Below are positions 24,884-34,800 of a DNA stretch of 64,000 nucleotides, piece after piece. The position numbers and the translations under genes are program-made. The DNA is from CAYSDH01 sp964429805 (GTDB lineage: Bacteria; Bacteroidota; Bacteroidia; Flavobacteriales_D; JABDKJ01), in assembly GCA_964429805.1 (NCBI GenBank), contig CAYSDH010000001.1, forward strand, positions 62,001 through 126,000, read 5' to 3'. The notes beneath the pieces are model-generated. The model was given only the letters and a program-made list of their open reading frames with translations, was not told the DNA's origin and did not search any database. Position 1 is the stretch's first letter. Every line of letters starts with the position of its first letter.

Positions 24884-26287
24884 TCAGTCGGTGCGTATTT
24901 TGACTAGTGTGTAGCTATCCAGACCCAATTCTATCACTTGATAGTCATTTAATTTTCTGGTTTGCCGGGGCTTTTCTCTCATTAGCACATACTCTCTCGG
25001 CTCATCACAATCTAGGCTTACAGACGCTACACGACTCAGGTAAGCAACCAAACTCCAGTCGCCACACAATTCCTGAGACCCACCAATCACAGCTCCGCTT
25101 GGCAACGTTGATGCAACGGCATATGACAAGGCCAGTTTATCTTGATCGCGGGCAATCTTACCATTTGCAAAAAGAGTATAGCCCATTGTGATAACGAGCA
25201 GGGACACGGTCACTATGCGCATCCACCTTTGAACACTATTTGATAATTTTTGGCTCAGGGTCGACATATGTGGACGTATCATTAGAGCGAGTGCCAATGC
25301 ATAAAAAGGAATGGATGGTATGAGGTAAAACTTCCGTTGTTTTAGAGAGAGTATCAGCGGAACGGATGCGCATACACCAATGAGTAGAAAAAGCAGTACG
25401 TTCTTTTTATCTATGGCCAATCGGAGTCCATGCTGCTTGCGCAATATAAAAATCAGAGTAGCCGTCAATATTATTGGAATACTGAGGTCTAGTAAGAGGT
25501 CAAAGAGAATATTAAAGCGGTTTTCTGTGCTAATCTCCCGTTTGCCTCCGAGAGCTGGCAAGACTTGCCGATTCATGTATTGGATGATACTGCCTTTTAA
25601 TTCTGGAAACACCCAGAATAAGGCTAGCAGCATTAACCCAGTGCTAAGTAACACAATGAGAAAATGAGCAAGGCCTCTATTCGCCTTTGCATGAGTAAAG
25701 CTGTAAATAAGTGGAATGACAAACGGGAAGAGCCCTACAAATCCCTTTGATAAAAACGCCAAGACGATTAGAAAAGATCCGTAAATGAGATGTCTGACAC
25801 TGCCCGCTTGCAGGGCCTTGATTATAAAATAACTCGCAAATAGGCAGCACACACTGAGCACATTTTCAAGCATATTATTTCGATACGACCACCACACGAT
25901 AGGGACTAACAGCCAGAGCAAAATCGGAAGCCAAGATAGTTCTCTAGGCTTCTGAGAACAGATCAATCCCCAGCACTTGACAATACCTAGCATTGTCATC
26001 AATGCGCTGAGCAGAGTGAACAGTCGCTCGGTATAAAAAGAACTGCCGCATAACTTGAAGAGTCCGGCCTGAAGTATAAACACCAAAGGCGGATGTTCGT
26101 GAAACTCTGGATATAGCGTCTGTGTATAATGCGGTGACCACACGCTCCCAATTCCTTGAGCAAGGTTTTTAGAAATGGCACTGTAGGTTACACCGTCTAA
26201 AAACATTCCCTCTTGCACCAGTGCCGGCAGAAAAATAAGGCCAAAGAGCGAAAGAGTAATAAGCCAAAAGGCACGGTCGGGTTTCAT
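24884..26287 (-). CDS. GT39/ArnT-like integral membrane glycosyltransferase
   Basis: This 467-residue polytopic protein belongs to the GT-C class (dolichyl/undecaprenyl-phosphate sugar-dependent glycosyltransferases). The N-terminal loop after the first helix carries the acidic residue expected for this class (EGMFLDGVTYSAISKNLAQG), followed by YPEFHEHPPLVFILQAGLFK. About ten more hydrophobic helices and a short soluble C-terminus follow. Such enzymes transfer a sugar from a polyprenyl phosphate to lipid A, protein or glycan on the periplasmic side. Acceptor and sugar are not determinable. It stands alone, divergent from the island that begins at 26430. Confidence 0.8.
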   Translation of the reverse strand: MKPDRAFWLITLSLFGLIFLPALVQEGMFLDGVTYSAISKNLAQGIGSVWSPHYTQTLYPEFHEHPPLVFILQAGLFKLCGSSFYTERLFTLLSALMTMLGIVKCWGLICSQKPRELSWLPILLWLLVPIVWWSYRNNMLENVLSVCCLFASYFIIKALQAGSVRHLIYGSFLIVLAFLSKGFVGLFPFVIPLIYSFTHAKANRGLAHFLIVLLSTGLMLLALFWVFPELKGSIIQYMNRQVLPALGGKREISTENRFNILFDLLLDLSIPIILTATLIFILRKQHGLRLAIDKKNVLLFLLIGVCASVPLILSLKQRKFYLIPSIPFYALALALMIRPHMSTLSQKLSNSVQRWMRIVTVSLLVITMGYTLFANGKIARDQDKLALSYAVASTLPSGAVIGGSQELCGDWSLVAYLSRVASVSLDCDEPREYVLMREKPRQTRKLNDYQVIELGLDSYTLVKIRTD

Positions 26288-26429
26288 AGCTACAAGCTAC
26301 GGGTTTAGATGATGTGAGGGTCTTTCTACAAAGGTTTCTGACAAAAAATCCGTTAGAAGTTCAACAATTTTATTAACTTCATTTGGTAAGGATATCCGCC
26401 AATTTAATTTTTACGAAATACCAATTTCC

Positions 26430-26894
26430 ATGTCAACAAAAACATTCCCCCTTCATAAACTCGCTTTAATATGCCTTTTGACTTTTTCTTCAGTGGTCAT
26501 ATTTGCCCAGAGCCAACCATCTATTCTTTACTCATATGATGATGCAGGAAACAGAACTGGATATCTAAAAATTAAGAGCCTCGGTGAAGTAAGTTTAGAT
26601 GAGAATAGCTTTTCTCTGGAAGATGAAGTTGAGGAAGTTAGCTCTATGGAAAAGGGTATTTCAATTTATCCTAATCCAACTGATGGACAAGTGGTTGTAA
26701 ATTTTGGATCGATTGAAATTGACCTAAATAAATCAGAGCTTTTGCTTTACTCTGAAGACGGTCGGCAAATAATCAGTAGAAATATTCGCGATGAAATTTC
26801 AACGATTGACATAAAAAATCAAAGCTCAGGCATTTATTTGGTTCAGGTTGTGAACGGTGACAAAAAATACTCTTGGCAATTAATTAAAAAATAA
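26430..26894 (+). CDS. Small T9SS type A sorting-domain protein with an RHS/YD-like motif
   Basis: This 154-residue exported protein has a signal peptide (LALICLLTFSSVVIFAQS). Next comes ILYSYDDAGNRTGYLKIK, which matches the YD/RHS repeat core YxYDxxGNRT, and then an acidic spacer. The C-terminal domain of about 75 residues is of the T9SS type A kind (GISIYPNPTDGQVVVNF, GRQIISRNI, GIYLVQVVNGDKKYSWQLIK). It is thus predicted to be secreted through the type IX system and attached to the cell surface. It is the first gene of the toxin cassette (23 bases before the tail-fibre-like gene). The RHS motif hints that it is evolutionarily or physically linked to the RHS protein. A chaperone, anchor or decoy role is inference only. 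Confidence 0.82.
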   Translation: MSTKTFPLHKLALICLLTFSSVVIFAQSQPSILYSYDDAGNRTGYLKIKSLGEVSLDENSFSLEDEVEEVSSMEKGISIYPNPTDGQVVVNFGSIEIDLNKSELLLYSEDGRQIISRNIRDEISTIDIKNQSSGIYLVQVVNGDKKYSWQLIKK

Positions 26895-26917
26895 ACAGCT
26901 TCTAAATCATCAATACT

Positions 26918-28001
26918 ATGAAAAAGCCAATCTACTTTTTACTCTTGATTCTTATTTAACTCGGCATTATACTCTCAAGATTATCAACTCAATGGAAACC
27001 TGGGAGTTGGAACCAACCCTGATGCCAAACTAGATGTTGACGGAGATTCGAAATTAAGAGGCGATGCGGAAGTAGAAGGAGACCTCAAATTATCAAATGA
27101 GAGTCATAGTGCCAATGTACTAGAGAACATCTTATTTATTGATGAAAACGAAAAAGTCAAGCCAATTCCTTCTACCGAAGACTTTTTGAAGGGCATATAT
27201 AGTTTTAATTGCCTTGAAGATGCAAATGGATATTACCCCTTTTGGCAAGGCTTTGCTGGTTGGGATTATGGGCGTATGATATTGTGCGATAATTCGCGTT
27301 TGGGAGTAGGGCTGAATAATCCAGCCGCCAAAATTCATGTCAATGGATCTGGAATCATCAATGACAAATTGTCTATTGGAACTGGAGAACCTCAAGAGGA
27401 AGAGCTTTTCGTTAGTGGAAGATCTCTCTTTCAAGGTCCGATGGAATCTCAAAAAACGGGAGGAGACTTTTGGTTGGCTAAAAATCTTAACGGTGAAAGT
27501 GTCTATATGCTCAGAGCAAATGGGTCAATGAAAAACTTTCTTCAACCTGGCGCTCCTTCTGCGTTTGAGATTTTCTCTGAAGATAATGTGGAAATTTTTC
27601 GATTGAATAAAGACGGAGATTTGATTATGAAGCTAGCCGATGACACTAAAGACCCCTTGTCTATCGTAAGCAGTTCAGGAGACGATTTATTCAAAGTGAA
27701 GCATAATGGTGAAACATTTGCCCGAAAAGTAACTGTTCAACTCGGCAATTTCCCTGACTACGTTTTTGAACCCGACTATGAGTTAATGACGATTTCCGAC
27801 CTGAAGCAATACATACAAGACAATCACAGACTTCCGAATATGCCATCGGCAGAAGAAGTTGAAAGTCAAGGTGCAGATTTAGGCGAATTGAATCGTAAAC
27901 TGGTTGAGAAAGTAGAAGAGCTTACGCTTTACGTGATTCAACTTCAGGATCAATTAGACCAAGTGCAGAAGGAAAGCTTGCTACATAAGCAGGGGAAATA
28001 A
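26918..28001 (+). pseudogene. Tail-fibre-like coiled-coil surface protein with frameshifted signal peptide
   Basis: An ATG at 26918 starts a signal peptide (MKKPIYFLLLILI) that hits a TAA after 13 codons. The continuation NSALYSQDYQLNGNLGVG is in another frame. Removing one T near 26957, or adding two, joins them into about 360 residues. The body has GTNPDAKLDVDGDSKLRGD, typical of Bacteroidota tail-fibre-like proteins. The C-terminus has the usual FPDYVFEPDYELMTISDLKQ, NHRLPNMPSAEEVESQ and a coiled coil (LNRKLVEKVEELTLYVIQLQ). No alternative start lies between the frameshift and a TTG at 27186, which would lack a signal. The break could be real decay or a homopolymer read error. It lies 24 bases before the RHS gene. 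Confidence 0.8.
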
Positions 28002-28025
28002 TTCAACCTAAAATACTCAACTGTC

Positions 28026-31000
28026 ATGCGATTTCTAATTTTAATTGCTGCTCTGTGCAGCACACTAGCTGCGTATTCGCAAAACGAACCATATGTCATA
28101 GAGTGGCCAGAAGACTTGCCCCTATATGAACCTCTAGAAATAGATAATACCTATCACTATACTGCCATTGACAAGGTAGTCTTCAATCCAGGGTTTTCAT
28201 TTGAGCCTAATGTGACTGACCCAGGGATTGAAAAAATGGAAGCCTATCTGGACAATTCGATAGTCACATCAGCTACACAAACTTATGCCCCATTTCCTGA
28301 TGCTGATCAGGCTTATCAAATTGACACGAGTCTCCCTGTTGGGTCGATTGAAGGAGCTATAAACGTAACACATAATGGGTCGAGTTCTTTCGCTCTAGAG
28401 CTTGCGCTACCAGAAGGTATCAACGGTATGGCGCCAATAGTTGGAGTGGTGTATGACAGTAACGCTGGCAACGGACCTCTTGGTGTCGGATGGGGCCTAA
28501 GTGGAAGTATGTCGGCCATAACCAGGATGAATCGGAATTACTTTCAAAATGGGGTAGTCAGATCCATCGAATTAGATGAAACTGATGCTCTGGGGCTCAA
28601 TGGTGCTCAATTGGTTAGACTTTCTGGTAATCAAGGGCAGGTCGGATCAGTGTACTGCCCAGAAAACAGTTTGAGCGCGAGAATTACTACCATACAGGAA
28701 GCTAATGGGGCAATCTCGTTCGAAGCCAGATATAAGGATGGTTCAACAGCGTACTTCGGATCTACGGATAACTCGAGAGTTCAGGCACAAACAGATGATA
28801 CGAAAACGCTTATTTGGTCTTTACAACGGGTAGAAGACCAATTTGGTAACTACATGGAATTCGAATACGTGCATGACGGTGGTTCTACACGTATCAGTCG
28901 AATCAACTATACTGGAAATTCCAATGAAAGTCTTGCTCCATTGAATTCGGTCGAGTTCATTTATGCTGAACGTTCGGATCCGATTACCTCCTACCTCAGG
29001 GGAAGCAAATCTGAAATGAATCACCTGCTCAAGGAAATAAGAATGCGCACAGGTTCTTTGATCTATAACTCTTACGAATTCTCTTATTCATACAGTGATT
29101 TCAGTTACCTGACTGGAATTACCAAGAAGGGAAGCAATGGCACTGCACTCAATCCCATGAAGTTCTATTATGGTGATGAAGCACAAGATGAATCGGTCTC
29201 ATCAGATTATAATCCAAATGGAACGAAGCAAGTGGTGAGTACTGCAGACTTCAATAATGATGGATACGGTGATATTCTTCAGTACACTGGATTTAGTTCC
29301 ACAACATACCCTTGTGGAACCGGTTCGGATTCTGAATTCACTCCAACTTATACGACATGGGAAATATTGACAGGCGATGGAACCGGAGCTTTTTCCACTT
29401 ATGCCAGCGGACCATTGACCTCCATGATGTTGCCGATGGATTACAATGGTGATGGACAAATTGATTTCGTCTCTGCCGAAATCACTATTTCGGGTTATAA
29501 TCCAGATGCTCCAAATTTCAACTGCTGTTCGGAAGAACAGCTTGAACTATTGGATCAAGAGTATTCCAGTACTCCTGGAGGATGGACTTTTGCAAGTCCA
29601 GATGGCGGACTCAATTTCGTTCCAAATCCATTCGGATTTAATTTTGTCGAGTTCGGGGAAGAGTTTGATTTTGCCACAATGGAGAGTTTGAATTTCACCT
29701 CTCCAAGTAGCTTTATGGATTTCATCTCCAATGATCTTCATGACTGCGTGTCATTCGATCCTATGTACGAACTCTTGAGAGTGGACGTATTAATTGCGCA
29801 AGGTGATGGCACATTTGATGAATCTGAACTTGTGGATCTAGGTTCTGGAGAAGCCTGTTCACCTTCGAATTTCATAACGACTGGAGACTTCGTTGGGGAT
29901 GGGAAGCAAGATGTACTTCTGATTTATGGGCTGCCTGAAGATGAAACAGAGCCAGCGAACAATGTCGAAGTATACACTTTCACAGGAACGAATTCTGCTC
30001 AAATAGAGTCTGTTCAAGGTGCACTCAAGGATGAATTGAGTTTTGCAAAAAATCTTAGAATCTCTGATTTCAATGGAAACGGTAAAACAGATATAGTAGT
30101 CACGCCTGGAGAAAATTCAGAGTTCACCAGGACGAATATCCTTGAATTACAAGATCAGAACGGATGGGTTCTCGAACCACAGCGGATTTACGAAACAGAA
30201 CCGGGCGAAGATTTTTTCCTCAATGAGCAAATAGGACATGAGTTGACTGACTTGAATGGAGACGGAAAAACGGATGTGATCCTTAGGAACAAAACGACTA
30301 ACAGCTACAGTGTTTTATACTCCAACGGGCTGGAATATGAGCCTGAGGTGGAGTTGGATGTGTTGAATAACCTTGACCAGAACATTCCATACTGCAACCT
30401 CAAAATTTTGGAAAAGGGAGATTTCAATGCCGATGGTTTTCCTGATTTGATCGTGATAGAAAAGAGCCCAACGAATGCGACTTGTCCGAATGGAAAGCAC
30501 GTGATTTATGGAAGAGGGAATAGCCTTAGCGCTCCTGTCAGCATAAACCTTCCAATTGATGAGGAGGACATTTTTGGAGATTTCAATGGAGACGGAAGTG
30601 TGGATTGGATTACCAAAACGGGGTCGACCGACCTGCATACCCTGCACAAGTATAGTTTTGAAAATTTGCTCCACCACATCGACAATGGATTCGGAAACAG
30701 AACAAGTTTCGAATACGAGTATAGCAGTTCAGATAACTTCTTGAAATCTGGAGGCACAGGGGATGAAACCGATGGTATCGCCTCCATTAGACCGTACAGT
30801 AATCCTATTAGAGCTGTAAGGACTATGCATTACCCTACTATTACAGGGGGAACCACAAGTACAGAATATCGATATTCTGTCCCATTGGCTCATACAAAAG
30901 GGAGAGGTTTTCTAGGATTCAAATTCCGTTCTTCTTATGACCACAACACGGGTATCAAAGTGACAACGCAAAATCGCCTTAACCCGACAAGTGAGACTTT

Positions 31001-31808
31001 TCAAACTGAATTGACAACTGCTTACAAATTCGAAGACGTCAGTAATGCACTTTTTGATTTACTGATTTCTACAAGTAGAACTGATGAAATCAATTCAGGT
31101 GGGTTAAGTGGCCTGAAAACGATAGGGTATGACAAATTCACCCCAAAAAGGATATTTGATTTCCCCAAAAAACTCTACAGCAAAGACGCCAGAACAAGGT
31201 CTGAGACTATTACTGAAAACACATACAATCCTGTCTATGACGATAACGGAGATATAATTGCTGTAAACATAGAATTGTCCGAAGTAAAGGTAGGGGCTTA
31301 CCAGTTTTCTCTTGGTGAAGAGATTGAGACAATTACCATTGATAATGAGTTCAATGAACCCGGTTCATGGTGGGAGCCACATGCCATTACCAAAGTCACG
31401 ACAAGCAAAGAACGTCATACTCCTGGAGCAGGTCCTGCTTATACCAGAACGAAAGACATTGAGTACAATGAAAATGGGTCCATACATAAGGAGACAGACG
31501 ATGATGGGACAACTCTAGAAGTGACGACTGAATATCTGGAGTATGATGAGTTCGGCTACCCTTTACTTGTAAAAACAAGCTCTTCGGGACTCAATGATGT
31601 AGAAAATAGCATTACGATGGACAATTCGCATCGTTTTGTGAAGACTGCAACGAATGATCTGAATGAAACGAGTTCGTACGAAAGACACCCGCTATTTGGA
31701 ACAGTAACGAAAGAGACAGATCATATAGGCCTCATAACTCACTACTTCTACGATGAGTTCGGTATTAGAAATCGTACGGTCAACCCATTGGGCTTAGAGT
31801 CGTCGTGA
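28026..31808 (+). CDS. SpvB/TcB-like N-terminal part of an RHS toxin, ended by an in-frame TGA
   Basis: This 1,260-residue frame has a signal peptide (MRFLILIAALCSTLAAYSQN). Residues about 100-165 match the SpvB/Tc-toxin B-subunit start (SSFALELALPEGINGMAPIV, GNGPLGVGWGLSGSMSAITR). Seven FG-GAP/VCBS-type calcium-binding repeats follow near residues 408, 472, 620, 681, 741, 798 and 851 (DFNNDGYGD, DYNGDGQID, DFNGNGKTD, DLNGDGKTD, DFNADGFPD, DFNGDGSVD and a variant). Then comes a TcdB middle-like region (NGFGNRTSFEYEYSSSDNF, HTKGRGFLGFKF). It ends at a TGA directly after PLGLESS, while the frame continues into QLNWFG and the RHS repeats. I read it as the N-terminal 55 percent of one protein of about 2,307 residues. 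Confidence 0.85.
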   Translation: MRFLILIAALCSTLAAYSQNEPYVIEWPEDLPLYEPLEIDNTYHYTAIDKVVFNPGFSFEPNVTDPGIEKMEAYLDNSIVTSATQTYAPFPDADQAYQIDTSLPVGSIEGAINVTHNGSSSFALELALPEGINGMAPIVGVVYDSNAGNGPLGVGWGLSGSMSAITRMNRNYFQNGVVRSIELDETDALGLNGAQLVRLSGNQGQVGSVYCPENSLSARITTIQEANGAISFEARYKDGSTAYFGSTDNSRVQAQTDDTKTLIWSLQRVEDQFGNYMEFEYVHDGGSTRISRINYTGNSNESLAPLNSVEFIYAERSDPITSYLRGSKSEMNHLLKEIRMRTGSLIYNSYEFSYSYSDFSYLTGITKKGSNGTALNPMKFYYGDEAQDESVSSDYNPNGTKQVVSTADFNNDGYGDILQYTGFSSTTYPCGTGSDSEFTPTYTTWEILTGDGTGAFSTYASGPLTSMMLPMDYNGDGQIDFVSAEITISGYNPDAPNFNCCSEEQLELLDQEYSSTPGGWTFASPDGGLNFVPNPFGFNFVEFGEEFDFATMESLNFTSPSSFMDFISNDLHDCVSFDPMYELLRVDVLIAQGDGTFDESELVDLGSGEACSPSNFITTGDFVGDGKQDVLLIYGLPEDETEPANNVEVYTFTGTNSAQIESVQGALKDELSFAKNLRISDFNGNGKTDIVVTPGENSEFTRTNILELQDQNGWVLEPQRIYETEPGEDFFLNEQIGHELTDLNGDGKTDVILRNKTTNSYSVLYSNGLEYEPEVELDVLNNLDQNIPYCNLKILEKGDFNADGFPDLIVIEKSPTNATCPNGKHVIYGRGNSLSAPVSINLPIDEEDIFGDFNGDGSVDWITKTGSTDLHTLHKYSFENLLHHIDNGFGNRTSFEYEYSSSDNFLKSGGTGDETDGIASIRPYSNPIRAVRTMHYPTITGGTTSTEYRYSVPLAHTKGRGFLGFKFRSSYDHNTGIKVTTQNRLNPTSETFQTELTTAYKFEDVSNALFDLLISTSRTDEINSGGLSGLKTIGYDKFTPKRIFDFPKKLYSKDARTRSETITENTYNPVYDDNGDIIAVNIELSEVKVGAYQFSLGEEIETITIDNEFNEPGSWWEPHAITKVTTSKERHTPGAGPAYTRTKDIEYNENGSIHKETDDDGTTLEVTTEYLEYDEFGYPLLVKTSSSGLNDVENSITMDNSHRFVKTATNDLNETSSYERHPLFGTVTKETDHIGLITHYFYDEFGIRNRTVNPLGLESS
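31806..31808 (+). other. In-frame TGA interrupting the SpvB-RHS gene
   Basis: The sequence reads GAG TCG TCG TGA CAA CTT AAT TGG. The frames at 28026 and 31881 are identical and no other stop lies between them. One C-to-T change (CGA to TGA) would account for it. The TGA falls in the conserved PLGL-to-LNW junction between the TcB-like part and the RHS repeats. Confidence 0.88.
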
Positions 31809-31880
31809 CAACTTAATTGGTTTGGGTCGGCCGCACCGGCAGCTCAGCCAATAGACGGAGCGTCCATTTCAGACAACAAG

Positions 31881-34800
31881 TTGTGGGTGTATGATCAGTC
31901 TGATGGTCAGCATGACAGTCAAACCTACTTCAACAGATTCGGACAGACTAGGATTTCAAGAAGCACAGATATGGCTGGTCTCATAGTCAATGAGACTTCG
32001 CTTTATGATGAGCGCGGTCGAATTGTGCGTTCATCTGAACCTTATCATACCGGCCAAGCCAACGTACTCTACAGAGTCACGGAATTCATTGATGATTATG
32101 ACAGGGTGTCTTCCAGTTGGGTGGAAGACCAAGGAGGTAGTCAAGTGACAACCCCGGCCACTTATGAATACCTTACAGATGATGAGGGTAGGTGGAAGGC
32201 AACCATGACATTGCCTGATGGTACCACGAAGACAGTCTATACGGATCAGACGGGTAAAGATGTCAAAGTACTGGACAATGACAATATGCTGGAGTACTCC
32301 TATTTCAGTAATGGACAATTGAAGGATGTGAAGTTGGACGGATTGGTCACCACTTCCTTTACCTACAACGATCACGGTCTTCGTGAAACAATGACTGATG
32401 GCAATTTCGGCACTGTGTGGCATTCTTATGATGCCTATGACCGCTTCATATCGCAGCTGGACGAACGAGAAAATCGTTATGAATTCGAATATGATTCGAA
32501 TGACGGTAGGTTGCTCGTTAAAAATTATTATGAAAATTGGGTGGACGGCTCAAGCCAGCCCATGACTGGTCAGTATAGCTACGAATATGTTCAAAGCGGC
32601 TCAGGCATAAACAAACTAAAGCGGACTATCGCGCCCGATGGCTCGGTCACGGAAAGTGAATATGATGACTTCGGAAGAGTCAATGCCCGAATAGAGATCA
32701 TTGACGGTATCGAGTTCAGAACGGAGTCTGAATATAATAGCGAAGGAAAGTTATCTCAGGTTTCGCATCCCGGAGACATTGATGTCGACTATAACTATGA
32801 TCAATTCGGATTTCTTCAAAATATGTCGCATGATGGCAACCCGATCTGGTCAGTAGATGAAGTCAGTGCGCGTGGGGAAATACTGGAGTACACGTTTGGA
32901 AATGGCTTATCGACTATTGAAGAACAAGACATATATGGCTTCCCCTCAGCGAAGTACACTTCAGATTTGAGTATTCAGAACCTCGAGTATCAATTCAACC
33001 CGAATACGACCAACCTCGAATGGAGAAAGGATGTAGTCGCCAACAGAAAAGAAGTCTTTGGTTACGATGGTCTCAATAGACTGGAGACCAGTGAAATTCT
33101 TGATGCCACAACTGATCTACCGGTCATCAACTCCGGTTTTGCCATGAGTTACTTTGAGAATGGCAACATTGAGAGCTCTTGGGCGGGAACCTACGCTTAC
33201 GATCTGGTCAAGCGAAACGCGGTAGTCTCAGTTTCTGATCCAGATTTCACATCAAGGGAATATCAAGACATCTCCTACAATGGGGCGAATAATGTAAAGA
33301 CGATCATCAACGAACATAGCGAACAAGAGAGTTTCTCGTATGGTGCGGATGATCATCGAAATAAGGCTGTTCTCGTTGCCGGAGGGACCGAAACCAGAGT
33401 AACATATTATGCTGGAGCCTTGGAAAGGAGAATAGAGGATGGAGAGACGACTGATATCCTCTATATCAATACTCCTACTGGTATGACCGCAGCGTTTGTA
33501 ACGGATAATGCGGGTACAGAGCTTAATTATTTCCATACTGACCATCTAGGCAGCATTGTCGCTGTGACCGATGATGCGGGCGGGATTATTTCCAGAATGA
33601 ATTATGATCCATGGGGCCGCAATCGGAACCCGAGTGATTGGTCATCATATGTAGATACAGATCCCTGGACTGATGGGAGCATTCCTACTTGGTTGTCAAG
33701 AGGGTACACGGGACATGAACACATAAAGGAGCAGGGGCTGATCAATATGAATGGACGGCTATATGACCCTGCGTTGGGTCGGATGTTGTCTCCTGACAAC
33801 TTTGTCCAATCCCCAACTAGTTCGCAGAGTTATAATAGATACAGTTATGCGAAAAACAATCCTCTGAAATATGTTGATCCTGATGGTGAAATTGTCCATT
33901 TTGCAGTGGTTGCTATCGTTATGGGTGCCATTGACCACTTTTCTGGTGTACCAGGGAGTATAACGTTTACTAAAATTGTTGGCCTAGGGATAGGCCACTT
34001 ATTCGGTTTCGCAGCTTCGCAAGCGTTGAATCCAAAAATAGGCCTCGAACTCTTTGGAAAACGACTTGGCCAATTGACAATTGCCGCCATTCACGGTGGA
34101 GTGAACGCTGCGCGAGACCCAAATACTTCATTTGGTCAAGGTGTGTTCTCTGCTGTGCACGGAGCTATGGTGACTTTAGCCCTTGAAAAAGGATTTTCTG
34201 CATTTGGAAATTCCAAGACTGTGAGCAAGGTTCTAAAAAGGAACTTTGTTTTTTCAAGTGTCTCTGCCTCCATATCTGCAGGGATAAATGGAACCAGTTT
34301 ATCTAAGGCTCTCCTAGAAAATCTGGCGTATTTTGCATCTGGAGCAGCTGTAGGCAACGCAATTGGTTTAGGCGAGGCCAAAGAATACCGGCAAAAAGAC
34401 GGTTGGGGCCCAAGCACAGCATCAATAGACCCAACTTACGTTTATGTTTATGGAAAAAGACCATTTTGGTCGTATTTCAGTCTTGATAACTTCCAGACAG
34501 CTCTTGATGTAGCAGGTCTTATTCCTGGTTTGGGAGAAATTGCTGATGGGCTTAATGCGGCTATTTACTTAGCTAGAGGGGACTATACGAATGCAGCTTT
34601 AAGCGCTGCGGCAATGGTCCCATTCTTAGGTGCTGCGGCAATTGCTGGTAAGTATGTCAATAAATCAGTTAAGGCCTTGAATAAGGCTGCGAAATTGGAT
34701 GGTAAAACCATCCTGCATGCTTCAGAAGGATTAACAAGAAATCATGGAAAAAAAGTTGAGGTGATTTTCAAAGACGGCAGCATTAGTCTAATAAACTCAA

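Noticed and set aside
30315..30677. Antisense frame of 120 codons within the SpvB-RHS gene
   Set aside because: Complement of the FG-GAP repeat region; no start context and no motifs.
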